DNA from: JAEUJM01 sp041908445
GTDB taxonomy: Bacteria; Actinomycetota; Acidimicrobiia; Acidimicrobiales; DATDAH01
Assembly (NCBI GenBank): GCA_041908445.1
Contig: JAYRFK010000023.1
Coordinates: 1 to 64,000 of the forward strand
Direction: 5' to 3'
DNA: 64,000 nt
Part shown: one piece after another, positions 42,498 to 50,212 of the stretch
How positions within the stretch are numbered: the first letter of the stretch is position 1
Layout of the letters: every line of letters begins with the position of its first letter
Position numbers and translations under genes: made by a program
Notes under the pieces: model-generated
The model's input: only the letters and a program-made list of their open reading frames with translations
The model's database searches: none
What the model was told of the DNA's origin: nothing

Positions 42498-43840
42498 GCG
42501 CCCACCGCGGCCGCCGTGCGGTCGAGCTCGTCGAGGAGCAGCGGGCCCAGGGCCTGCAGCCCGTCGCCTGCGCTCGCGTAGGCGTGGACGCCCACCATGA
42601 GGTCGTCCCGGTAGCTCCAGGCGGTGAGGTTCAGCCCGAAGTGCCCGGCCAGGGGGCCGACCGAGCGCAGCTCGGCCACCGGCAACCCCAGGATCGAGAA
42701 CGGGGCCGGGCCCCGCACGCTCGAGCAGATGAGGTTGTACGCGGGACGGCCGCGGCGGCGTTCTTCGGCCTCCATCGCCCGCACGATGCCGCCGTTGAGC
42801 CGCCGGAAGCGCTGCAGGTCCGGGAGCAGCCGGGGGTCGTGGGCCGTGGACGCCCGCGCCGCCCGGATGCTCGCCCGGACCGCGTCGAGGCGGGCGGCCC
42901 CGTCGACGACGTCGGTGCACAGCGAGACCGACACGACGGTGGTGCCGTTGCCGTACCGGTGCGGCCGTGACGGCAGACCGATGGGGACGTTCGTCGTCAG
43001 CGTCCCGTCGACGGGCTCGCCCAGCGCCTCGAGGTGGCGGCGCACCGCGCCGCCGACCACCGCCAGGTACACCTCGGTGAGGCTCGCCCCGGAGGCGGCC
43101 CGCACGGCGGCGAGGCGCGCCAACGGCAGGGGGGCGAAGGTGACGCGCCGGCCCGCCTCCGGCTCGCCGTTGAAGCGCGTCCCGGGACCGAGGAAGGGCT
43201 TCGTGGCCGTCGGACGACCGGCGCGGGCGTCGGCGCGCAGACGACGTTGGGCCCGACCGAAGCGCGCCAGTAGCGCCGGGAGCCGGCCGAGGTCACGGGC
43301 GCCGGTGGCCAGGGCGTGGCGCGGGACCGAGCCCGTCTCGACCCACGGGATGGCGCCGAGGCGCTCCTCGGCCGTCGGCTCGCCGGCGCGGCGATCGGCC
43401 AGCTCCTCCCAGAGCGACACGCTGCCGGCGCCGTCGGCGATGGCGTGGTGGATCCGGAAGACCAGGGCGTCGCGGCCGCCGGCGAGACCGGTCACGTGGG
43501 TGAGGTGCCAGAGCGGCCGGGACCGGTCGAGCGGGTCGCCGGCGGCCGCCGACAGCCGCGCGTCGAGCTCGGCCTCGCCTCCCGGGGCCGGGAGGGCGAC
43601 GTGGTCGACCTGGGCCGTCACGTCGGGCACGCCGCCGTCCACCCAGACCGGGCGGGCCCACCGGGGCCCGGCGAGCACCCACCGCAGCGGCGGCGCCTCG
43701 ACCAGGGTGGTGGCCGCCCACCGTTCGACCTCGTCGGCGGCGATCGGCCCTTCGAGGACGGCCACCTTCAGCGTGTGCATCGGCCGGTCGGGCCGCTCCT
43801 GGCTGAGCTGGAAGAGGTCCGGCCCGTCGAGGACGTGCAC
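42494..43840 (-). CDS. Wax ester synthase/diacylglycerol acyltransferase (WS/DGAT)
   Basis: Protein of 448 aa with the acyltransferase active-site motif HHxxxDG as His131, His132, Asp136 and Gly137 (IHHAIADGAGS). C-terminal blocks such as TNVPIGLPSRPHRYGN and RPAYNLICSSVRGP are typical of actinobacterial WS/DGAT enzymes. It transfers acyl-CoA to an alcohol or diacylglycerol to make storage wax esters or triacylglycerol at the membrane surface. It overlaps the epimerase gene and follows the SDR gene by 48 bp. Confidence 0.9.
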   Translation of the reverse strand: MHVLDGPDLFQLSQERPDRPMHTLKVAVLEGPIAADEVERWAATTLVEAPPLRWVLAGPRWARPVWVDGGVPDVTAQVDHVALPAPGGEAELDARLSAAAGDPLDRSRPLWHLTHVTGLAGGRDALVFRIHHAIADGAGSVSLWEELADRRAGEPTAEERLGAIPWVETGSVPRHALATGARDLGRLPALLARFGRAQRRLRADARAGRPTATKPFLGPGTRFNGEPEAGRRVTFAPLPLARLAAVRAASGASLTEVYLAVVGGAVRRHLEALGEPVDGTLTTNVPIGLPSRPHRYGNGTTVVSVSLCTDVVDGAARLDAVRASIRAARASTAHDPRLLPDLQRFRRLNGGIVRAMEAEERRRGRPAYNLICSSVRGPAPFSILGLPVAELRSVGPLAGHFGLNLTAWSYRDDLMVGVHAYASAGDGLQALGPLLLDELDRTAAAVGA

Positions 43841-43887
43841 TCAGGAGGCTCCCGGCCCCGGTGACCGGCGCACCGCTGGGCGTCCCA

Positions 43888-44658
43888 TCAGTGCGGCACC
43901 ATGCCGCCGTCGACGAGGAGGGCCTGGCCGGTGATGAAGCTGCCGGCGTCCGAGGTGAGCAGCAGCGCAGGGCCGACGATCTCGTCGGGGCTGGCCATGC
44001 GCTTGAGCAGCATCAGCTGGCTCATCATCTCCTGGCGCTCCGGGCTGTTGGATCGGACCATGTCGGTGTCGACCGTGCCGGGGGCCAGGGCGTTGACCCG
44101 GATGCCGAAGGGCGCGAACTCAGCGGCCGCCGAGCGCGTGTGGGCGAGGAGGCCCGCCTTGCCCGTGGCGTAGAGCGAGATGTTGGGCGAGAACATGAAG
44201 GCGGCGCCGGAGAGGATGTTCAGCACCGCGGCGTGGCCGCTCTCCTTCAGGTGGGGCAGGGCGGCCGCGGTGAGGAAGACCGGGCCCCGGAGGTTTACGT
44301 CGAGGGACTTCTCCCACGCCTCCGGCGTGTAGTCGGCGATCGGCTGGGCCAGGGCGGTGGCCGCGTTGTTGACCACGACGTCGATGCGGCCGAAGGCGTC
44401 GACCGTCCGGTCGACCAGGTTGCGCAGGGCGTCGAGATCGCCGAGGTGGGTCGCCACGCCGAGGGCGTCGACGCCCATCGAGCGCAGGTGCGCCTCGGTC
44501 TCGGCGCAGGACGCCGGCTTGCGGCTGGCCACCACCACCGTGGCGCCGGCACAGGCGTAGCCCTCGGCGAGGGCCCGGCCGATGCCGCGGGTGCCGCCGG
44601 TCACGATCACGACCCGGCCGGTCATGTCGAACAGGGTCGAGAAGGTCTCCTGGTTCAC
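43888..44658 (-). CDS. Short-chain dehydrogenase/reductase
   Basis: Protein of 256 aa from GTG 44658. It has TGGTRGIG (20-27), NNAAT (98-102), and Ser150, Tyr163 and Lys167 (YATGK). Arg47-Lys48 after the second strand suggests NADP(H). The start lies 12 bp from the ATAAC-N3-GTTAT operator at 44670 and has no clear Shine-Dalgarno, so a leaderless message is plausible. It likely acts on a hydroxy/keto intermediate and shares regulation with genes at 44.7-48.5 kb. Confidence 0.88.
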   Translation of the reverse strand: MNQETFSTLFDMTGRVVIVTGGTRGIGRALAEGYACAGATVVVASRKPASCAETEAHLRSMGVDALGVATHLGDLDALRNLVDRTVDAFGRIDVVVNNAATALAQPIADYTPEAWEKSLDVNLRGPVFLTAAALPHLKESGHAAVLNILSGAAFMFSPNISLYATGKAGLLAHTRSAAAEFAPFGIRVNALAPGTVDTDMVRSNSPERQEMMSQLMLLKRMASPDEIVGPALLLTSDAGSFITGQALLVDGGMVPH

Positions 44659-44669
44659 GACCGGCGAGG

Positions 44670-44682
44670 ATAACGATGTTAT
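44670..44682. promoter_or_regulatory. Operator candidate ATAAC-GAT-GTTAT
   Basis: Perfect 5-3-5 palindrome between the TetR gene end (44700) and the SDR start (44658). Identical arms recur at 48538 and nearly so at 46826, each directly before a start codon in the same cluster. The TetR at 44700-45353 is the likely binder. Confidence 0.7.
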
Positions 44683-44699
44683 GAGTGACCCGCCAGCGG

Positions 44700-45353
44700 T
44701 CAGGCGCCCGCCTCGTCCCGGCGGTCGGGCGCCTCGATGGCCTGCACGAAGCGGCGGGTGAGGTCGGCCCACGCCTCCGGGTCGGGGTCCTCGATGCCGA
44801 AGGCCTCGAGCACGCCGAGCCCGAGCTCCATGGCCCAGAGCATCATGACGGCGGCGCGCATGTCCACGGCCGGGTCGAGCTGGCCGCCGGACTGGGCGGC
44901 CTCGTACTCGACGACCCAGGACTCCATCCGCCGGACCTGCTCGCGGTGCAGGCGCTCGCGGACGGCGGCGTCACCACGGGCCGTCGCCGCCCCCTCGAGC
45001 AGGAGCGCCCGGAGCTGCGTGCGCTCGCGGACCCGCCGGCCGACGTCCTCCAGGTAGTCCCGGAAGGTGGTCTCGATGTCCCGCGGCGTCTCGACCCCGG
45101 TGTCGACCCGGGCGTCGATGGCCTCGACGAGCAGGTCGGCCTTGTTGAGGAAGTGCGCGTAGATGGCCCCGGTGGTGAGCGAGGAACGGCGGGCGAGGTC
45201 GCGCACCGAGACCGCGGCGTAGCCCTCCTCGGCGAAGACCTGGCCCGCGAGGTCGAGGAGCCGGTCGCGCGTCAGCGGCGGGGTGTCGACGACCTCGTCG
45301 GCGTCGGCCGACTCGACGACGTCGGCGCCGGCGCCGTCGGTGAGGTCGGTCAC
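44700..45353 (-). CDS. TetR/AcrR family transcriptional regulator
   Basis: Protein of 217 aa from GTG 45353. The N-terminal 25 residues are acidic; the HTH (about residues 28-75) has RDRLLDLAGQVFAEEGYAAVSVRDLARRSSLTTGAIYAHFLNKADLL. The ligand domain is not classified. It lies between the receptor gene and the SDR gene on the same strand, in the middle of three ATAAC-N3-GTTAT sites, so it is the best candidate regulator of this local set. Confidence 0.9.
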   Translation of the reverse strand: MTDLTDGAGADVVESADADEVVDTPPLTRDRLLDLAGQVFAEEGYAAVSVRDLARRSSLTTGAIYAHFLNKADLLVEAIDARVDTGVETPRDIETTFRDYLEDVGRRVRERTQLRALLLEGAATARGDAAVRERLHREQVRRMESWVVEYEAAQSGGQLDPAVDMRAAVMMLWAMELGLGVLEAFGIEDPDPEAWADLTRRFVQAIEAPDRRDEAGA

Positions 45354-45393
45354 GGGCCGAAGGCTACCGAGGGCCCCGGGGCGGCCACCGGGA

Positions 45394-46815
45394 TCAGCCG
45401 CTGTGGGTGAAGTCGCCGTCGAGCTGCACGACGTAGTCGTCCCCGCACGCGAAGGTGTCGTCCTGGGGCAGGTAGCGGACGAACGCCCCGTCCTGGACCT
45501 GCATCACGATGATGCAGGAGGCGCTCTCGTTCTCCGAGGGGTTCGTGGGGGCGTGGAGGCCGCCGCCGTCCCACTCGGTCACCGAGGCCGCCTCCTCGAG
45601 CAGGCAGTCGCGGGTCAGGGTGCCCGCGTCGTCGCAGGCGTCCGCCGCCTGGGTGAACAGCAGCCACGCGGACATGCTCTGGGCCCCCAGCAGGGCCACC
45701 TCACCGTCGATGCCCTCGACCAGGTCGATGTACTGCTGCACGGCCGGGTTCTGGTCGGCTTCCTCGAACGGCACGAACGAGGACCGGACGAAGGTGCCCT
45801 CGGCCGCGTCACCGGCGGCGTCGAGGTAGCCCTGGTCGTAGAAGTTCGCGTCCTGCGCGGTCACCTCGGGCGAGTAGCCCGCCTCGGACATGGCCTGCTG
45901 GAGCTGGGCGAGGAACGTGCCGTCGCCGACGAAGTTGAGCCACTCGACGCCGTCGTCCTGCAGCTTCTGCACGAACGGCGCCCAGTTGGCCTCGCCGGTG
46001 ACGTTGTAGGACTGCTCCGACACGATGGTCGCGCCGACCTGCTCGTAGGCCTCGGCGGTGCGGTCGGCGATGGTCTTCAGCGTGCCGAAGTCGGCGTACA
46101 TGATCCCGACGTGGTCGAGCGCCTCGGGGTGCTCCTCGGCGAGCAGGCGGATGTCGCCCACCGGGAAGCGGTCCTGGGGGTTGGGGGCGGGCTGGACCGT
46201 CCGCCGCTCGATGACGCTGTCGTGGCCGGCCGGGCCGCCCTTCTCGGGCGTGGCCGCGTAGGCGGCGATGTCGACGAGGCCGCACTCCTGGCCCGTGGAC
46301 GACCACTCGGTGTCCTGGGCGCCGCCGCCACCGACGAGGGCGAGCACCTCGCCGCACGCCTCCGTCACCTTGGCGGCGTAGTCGAAGATGGCGGCGTCGT
46401 ACTCGGTGAGCTCGATCGGCCGGCCGTTGATGCCGCCCTGGCTGTTGCACCACTCGACGAAGGCCTGGCCGGCGTCGAAGAGCTCCTGGTTGAGCCCCGG
46501 CTGGCCGCTGAACCCGGGATCGGAGATCGTGCCGATGGCGATCGCATCGTCGCTCACCCCGGTGGTCTGGCTCGGGTCCGACGAGCCGCCGCCGGCGGCC
46601 GCGGTCGTCGTGGTGTCACCGGCATCGTCGCCCTGGCTGCAGTGCGAGGGCTGCGTGCCGAACATCTGGCCCGCCGAGCTGTCGGCCGCCGTGGTGGTCG
46701 TGGCGCCGTCGCCGCTCGGCGCGGACGCGTCCTCGCCGCGAGATGAGCAGGCGGCCACGGTGAGCACGAGGACGAGGGAGACCAGGATCGCCCCAGGGCG
46801 CGTTCGAACGGACAT
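45394..46815 (-). CDS. Liv-type ABC substrate-binding lipoprotein
   Basis: Protein of 473 aa from ATG 46815; the other in-frame ATG (46827) falls in the operator. The signal peptide ends at lipobox TVAAC (Cys23), followed by a Thr/Ala/Gly-rich linker with a repeated TTTTAA pattern. The binding domain has TGVSDDAIAIGTISDPGF and CNSQGGINGRPIELTEYD, a type I periplasmic-binding-protein pattern. It has more Cys than the other receptors (for example TQPSHCSQGDD, TEACGEV, QECGLV). No transporter genes are adjacent. It is 40 bp upstream of the TetR gene. Confidence 0.9.
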   Translation of the reverse strand: MSVRTRPGAILVSLVLVLTVAACSSRGEDASAPSGDGATTTTAADSSAGQMFGTQPSHCSQGDDAGDTTTTAAAGGGSSDPSQTTGVSDDAIAIGTISDPGFSGQPGLNQELFDAGQAFVEWCNSQGGINGRPIELTEYDAAIFDYAAKVTEACGEVLALVGGGGAQDTEWSSTGQECGLVDIAAYAATPEKGGPAGHDSVIERRTVQPAPNPQDRFPVGDIRLLAEEHPEALDHVGIMYADFGTLKTIADRTAEAYEQVGATIVSEQSYNVTGEANWAPFVQKLQDDGVEWLNFVGDGTFLAQLQQAMSEAGYSPEVTAQDANFYDQGYLDAAGDAAEGTFVRSSFVPFEEADQNPAVQQYIDLVEGIDGEVALLGAQSMSAWLLFTQAADACDDAGTLTRDCLLEEAASVTEWDGGGLHAPTNPSENESASCIIVMQVQDGAFVRYLPQDDTFACGDDYVVQLDGDFTHSG

Positions 46816-46825
46816 GGCGTGGATC

Positions 46826-46838
46826 ATAACGTTGTTCT
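46826..46838. promoter_or_regulatory. Operator candidate ATAAC-GTT-GTTCT
   Basis: Matches ATAAC-N3-GTTAT with one mismatch in the right arm. It ends 11 bp upstream of the receptor start at 46815. Member of the local three-site set. Confidence 0.6.
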
Positions 46839-46869
46839 GGATGCGGCCGGGACGCGCCGCCCCCGGTGC

Positions 46870-47328
46870 TCAGCGGGTCGAGAAGGGCACCGAGTCCGCC
46901 GTGTCGAGGACGATCTCGAGGTGGGCGAAGGCGAGCCCGCCGGCGGTGCGCACGACACGACCCTCGACGACCGCGGTGCTGATCGGGTCCGGCTTGCCCG
47001 CCTGGATCTGGGTGACCAGCAGGTAGGAGGTGAACGACGCCGCGTCCGGGCCGTCGGGGTCGGCGACCACGTTCGTGGTGCAGTGCCGGAGGGGGTGCGG
47101 GCTGTCGGCCCGGTGGGGGCGCTGCCAGTCGACCGCGGCCTGCCGCCCGGTGACGTCGCTGCGCACGAACTCCTCGTAGTCGGTCGTGCCGGTGTCGGTC
47201 CGGGTCACGAACCGCGCCTCGGCGGTCAGCAGCGGGGCGAGGCCGTCCACGTCGCCGGCGTCGTAGCGGTGCCAGTAGCGGGCCAGCAGCTCGGCGACCT
47301 CGGCCGTCGTCGGGGCGGCCCCGCTCAC
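46870..47328 (-). CDS. SnoaL-like/NTF2-fold protein
   Basis: Protein of 152 aa. It follows the SnoaL_4 pattern: EVAELLARYWHRYDAGDVDGLAPLLTAEARFVTRT at the N terminus, then a beta-rich half with HCTTNVVADPDG and FTSYLLVTQI. The start overlaps the amidohydrolase stop by ATGA (47325-47328), so the two are co-translated. This is the second amidohydrolase-SnoaL pair in the window (compare 1895-3582). Catalytic role unknown. Confidence 0.87.
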   Translation of the reverse strand: MSGAAPTTAEVAELLARYWHRYDAGDVDGLAPLLTAEARFVTRTDTGTTDYEEFVRSDVTGRQAAVDWQRPHRADSPHPLRHCTTNVVADPDGPDAASFTSYLLVTQIQAGKPDPISTAVVEGRVVRTAGGLAFAHLEIVLDTADSVPFSTR

Positions 47329-48527
47329 AGCGGGTCGCCCATGCGGGCGTAGGCGGCGGCGATGTTGCCGCCGAGGAACCCGGCCTTCACGGTCGAGTCG
47401 AAGCCCTCGAGCAGGTCGTCGTAGTAGGTGACCGGCGTGCCGTTGCCCTCGTGGTGCGGGTAGTCCGACGAGAAGACGGCCATTTCCGGGAACGCGCGCA
47501 GGAAGTCCACCGGCGACTCCCGGAGGGCGGGCACCGGGGAGATGCGGACGTGGTCACGGAAGTACTCCCCCGGCGTGCGGGGCAGGTCGTACTCGCCGAG
47601 GACCAGCGGGCTGACGCCGGGCTGGGCCATCACGTCGAGGCGGGTGATGAGGCGCGGCACCCACTCGATGCCGAGCTCGGAGATGAGCACCGTGAGCTTC
47701 GGGTGGCGCTCGAAGACCCCGCCGAAGACGAGCGCGGTGAGGTACACCTGCGCGGCCTGGTCGGGCTGGAGCACCGAGAGGAGGCGGATGAGGCCGGGGG
47801 CGGCGTCCTTCGCCCACCCGGGGTGGATGAGCGACGGCGCCATGCCCACGTGCAGCAGCGGGATCATGCCGAGGTCGGTGGCCGCCGACCAGACCGGGTC
47901 GAACGCCGGGGAGCTCGGGGCGATCCCGCCCTGGGGCTCGGCGCTGACGAGGAACGCGCGGCTGCCGAGACCACGCAGGCGGGTCATCTCCCGCACCGTC
48001 CAGTCGAGGTCGTCGTAGCGCAGGCAGGCGACCGGGTGGACCCGGCCACCGTGGCCGGCGAGGCGCTCGGCGAGCGTGGTGTTCACCGCCTCGAGGGTCC
48101 GCTGGCCCAGCGCGGGGTCGTCGATGACCCGGGCCAGCGTGTAGCCGCCGCCGGAGATCGCGTTCTGGTGGTCGATGCCCGCGTCGTCCATCCAGGCGAT
48201 GCGGGCGTCGACGTTGGCCGCCGTCGTCAGCGGGTACTGGTCGGAGCCGGCGTACACCAGGTCGTGGAGGCGCTGCTCGCCGAGCATGAAGGTCATCGCC
48301 GGCGTGACCATCTCCTCGATGGGGGGCCGCTCGGCGACCGGGACGCCCCGGAGGAGGTCGTCGCTGACGAAGAAGGCGAACATCTCCGGCGAGCCCAGGC
48401 GGAAGCGGGGGTCACCGGTCGGCAACCGCTCGGGCAGCTCGGCCTTCAGCGAGGGGAAGTCGTCGAGCCAGTCGAGCTCGGGCTCGAAGTGGGCGTCGAC
48501 GTCGATCACGAGGCTGCCTGAGGCCAT
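47325..48527 (-). CDS. Amidohydrolase family 2 metal-dependent hydrolase
   Basis: Protein of 400 aa from ATG 48527. It opens with LVIDVDAHFEPE, the D-x-D-x-H-x-x-E variant of the family-2 metal motif, has LHVGMAPSLIHPGWAK mid-protein, VLISELGIEWVPRL, and ends with VFSSDYPHHEGNG, whose Asp/His fit the C-terminal metal/catalytic site. Members include decarboxylases and lactonases acting on aromatic or ring-cleavage products. The palindrome at 48538 is 11 bp upstream. It is followed by the coupled SnoaL-like gene. Confidence 0.9.
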   Translation of the reverse strand: MASGSLVIDVDAHFEPELDWLDDFPSLKAELPERLPTGDPRFRLGSPEMFAFFVSDDLLRGVPVAERPPIEEMVTPAMTFMLGEQRLHDLVYAGSDQYPLTTAANVDARIAWMDDAGIDHQNAISGGGYTLARVIDDPALGQRTLEAVNTTLAERLAGHGGRVHPVACLRYDDLDWTVREMTRLRGLGSRAFLVSAEPQGGIAPSSPAFDPVWSAATDLGMIPLLHVGMAPSLIHPGWAKDAAPGLIRLLSVLQPDQAAQVYLTALVFGGVFERHPKLTVLISELGIEWVPRLITRLDVMAQPGVSPLVLGEYDLPRTPGEYFRDHVRISPVPALRESPVDFLRAFPEMAVFSSDYPHHEGNGTPVTYYDDLLEGFDSTVKAGFLGGNIAAAYARMGDPL

Positions 48528-48537
48528 GCCGGCGAGC

Positions 48538-48550
48538 ATAACAGCGTTAT
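48538..48550. promoter_or_regulatory. Operator candidate ATAAC-AGC-GTTAT
   Basis: Perfect 5-3-5 palindrome between the amidohydrolase start (48527) and the stop of the thiolase gene (48576), both leftward. Identical arms to 44670. With no evident ribosome site, the start may be leaderless and the operator would overlap its promoter. Confidence 0.7.
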
Positions 48551-48575
48551 GTTCGGGCGGAAAGACCGCCGCGCG

Positions 48576-49721
48576 CTAGGTCGAGAGGATGGAGACGCCG
48601 GCGGTGCCGGGAGCGCCGTAGAGCTGGGCGTACCCGACCTTGGGGTCGCCGGGGACCTGGCGCTCGCCGGCCTGGCCGCGGAGCTGGAGCACCAGCTCGT
48701 GCACCTGGCGGAGGCCCGACGCGCCGATGGGTTCGCCGTTGGCGATGAGCCCGCCGTCGGTGTTGACCGGCAGCGGGCCGCCGATCTCGGTGGCGCCGTC
48801 GGCGATGAGCTGCTCCTGGTCACCGTCGGCGCAGAAGCCGTTCTCGGCGAGGTGGATGACCTCGGCGCCGGCGTCGGTGTCCTGCAGCTGGATGACGTCG
48901 ACGTCCTCCGGGCCGATGCCGGCGAGCTCGTACGCCGCCTTGGAGGCGTAGACGGTGGGGGCGTCGTCCTGGTCGACCGCGGCCCACGAGGCGTGCACCT
49001 CGAACGCGCCGTAGCGGCGGGTGCGCAGCGTCGTGGCCCGCAGGTAGATCGGCGTCGAGGTGTACTCGTGGGCCTTGTCGGCCCGGCACAGCAGCACCGC
49101 GGCGGCGCCCTCGTCGGGGGCGCAGAACATGTAGTGGGTGAGCGGGTAGTTGAGCATCCGCGAGGCGAGGATGTCCTCGACGCTCACGGGCTTGCGGCGG
49201 AAGGCGTTCGGGTTCAGCGAGCCGTTCCGGTAGTTCTTGGCCGCCACCCGGGCCAGGGTCTCGTGGGAGATCCCGTGGTCGTGCATGTAGCGGTTGATCT
49301 TCATGGCGAAGAACTTGGTGGTGAGGAAGTGGCCGATCTCGCCGTACCAGGGCGGGGCGGCGTAGTCGACGGGGTCGGACGTGAACGCGCCGGCGGCGTG
49401 CTTGTCCATGCCCACGGCCACGCCGAGGTCGTACTGGCCCGAGCGGATCGAGTCGGCGGTGAGCTGCAGCGCGGTGGCCGCGGTGGCGCAGCCGTTGTAG
49501 ACGTCCATGAAGGGGATGCCGGTGAGGCCGAGGCGGCTGGTCACCGCATCGGGGTTGTCCACCTCGAAGCTGCCGCCGAAGCCGAACTGCACGTCCGACC
49601 ACTGGGCGCCGGCGTCGGCGAGCGCGGCGCGGATGGCGTCGGCGCCCATGTCGATGGCCGACTTCTCGCCGAACCGGCCGAACGGGTGGAGCCCCACCCC
49701 GATGATCGCGACATCGGTCAT
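48576..49721 (-). CDS. Thiolase-family protein, lipid-transfer type, His replaced
   Basis: Protein of 381 aa. Thiolase-like N-terminal domain with nucleophile Cys78 in YNGCATAATA; the C-terminal domain has NTDGGLIANGEPIGASG near residue 333, where classical thiolases have GHPxG, so the His is Glu here. Its start overlaps the stop of the DUF35 gene (ATGA at 49718-49721). Pairs of thiolase-like and DUF35 proteins form complexes in steroid and related side-chain degradation. The substrate and whether it performs thiolysis are uncertain. Confidence 0.88.
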   Translation of the reverse strand: MTDVAIIGVGLHPFGRFGEKSAIDMGADAIRAALADAGAQWSDVQFGFGGSFEVDNPDAVTSRLGLTGIPFMDVYNGCATAATALQLTADSIRSGQYDLGVAVGMDKHAAGAFTSDPVDYAAPPWYGEIGHFLTTKFFAMKINRYMHDHGISHETLARVAAKNYRNGSLNPNAFRRKPVSVEDILASRMLNYPLTHYMFCAPDEGAAAVLLCRADKAHEYTSTPIYLRATTLRTRRYGAFEVHASWAAVDQDDAPTVYASKAAYELAGIGPEDVDVIQLQDTDAGAEVIHLAENGFCADGDQEQLIADGATEIGGPLPVNTDGGLIANGEPIGASGLRQVHELVLQLRGQAGERQVPGDPKVGYAQLYGAPGTAGVSILST

Positions 49722-50149
49722 GACGCCTCCTCGACTGGTGCAAAGGCGAAGGTGACGACCTCGGTGCCGTCCTCGTCGGTGCGGAAGGGCACGACCACGA
49801 CCTCCATGGGCATGCCGAAGTCGAGGGCGTCGACGTCGGCGGTGGTGAGCCGCCCCTCGACCCGGACCTCGCCGCCGAGCTCGACCAGGCCCACGCCGTA
49901 GGGGCGGAAGGTCTCCACGGTCTCGCCGCTGGCGTAGGGCTCCTTGGGCAGGAACTCCTGGGTGGTGAAGGTCCACAGCGTGCCCTGGCGGGCCAGCAGG
50001 TGGCGATCGACCTCGGTCGAGCCGCACCGGGCGCACGACGGGGGCTGGGGGAAGGTCACCGACCCGCAGGCGGTGCACCGCCCGCCGATCAACTGGGGCT
50101 CGTCCGCCGGCCACGTGAAGACATCCGGCGCGAAGGGAACGCTGGTCAC
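49718..50149 (-). CDS. DUF35 Zn-ribbon/OB-fold protein
   Basis: Protein of 143 aa. Rubredoxin-like Zn-ribbon with Cys25, Cys28, Cys39 and Cys42 (RCTACGS ... CARCGS), followed by an OB fold with VGLVELGGEVRVEGRL. It is the normal partner of thiolase-like proteins and is translationally coupled to one here. It probably helps hold or deliver an acyl-CoA. Compare the fused version at 12371. Confidence 0.9.
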   Translation of the reverse strand: MTSVPFAPDVFTWPADEPQLIGGRCTACGSVTFPQPPSCARCGSTEVDRHLLARQGTLWTFTTQEFLPKEPYASGETVETFRPYGVGLVELGGEVRVEGRLTTADVDALDFGMPMEVVVVPFRTDEDGTEVVTFAFAPVEEAS

Positions 50150-50212
50150 GCCCCGACGGTAGTCGAGAACGGCGTTTCCGTCACCCGCACTCGTCGTTTC
50201 CGCCCGCGGCGC

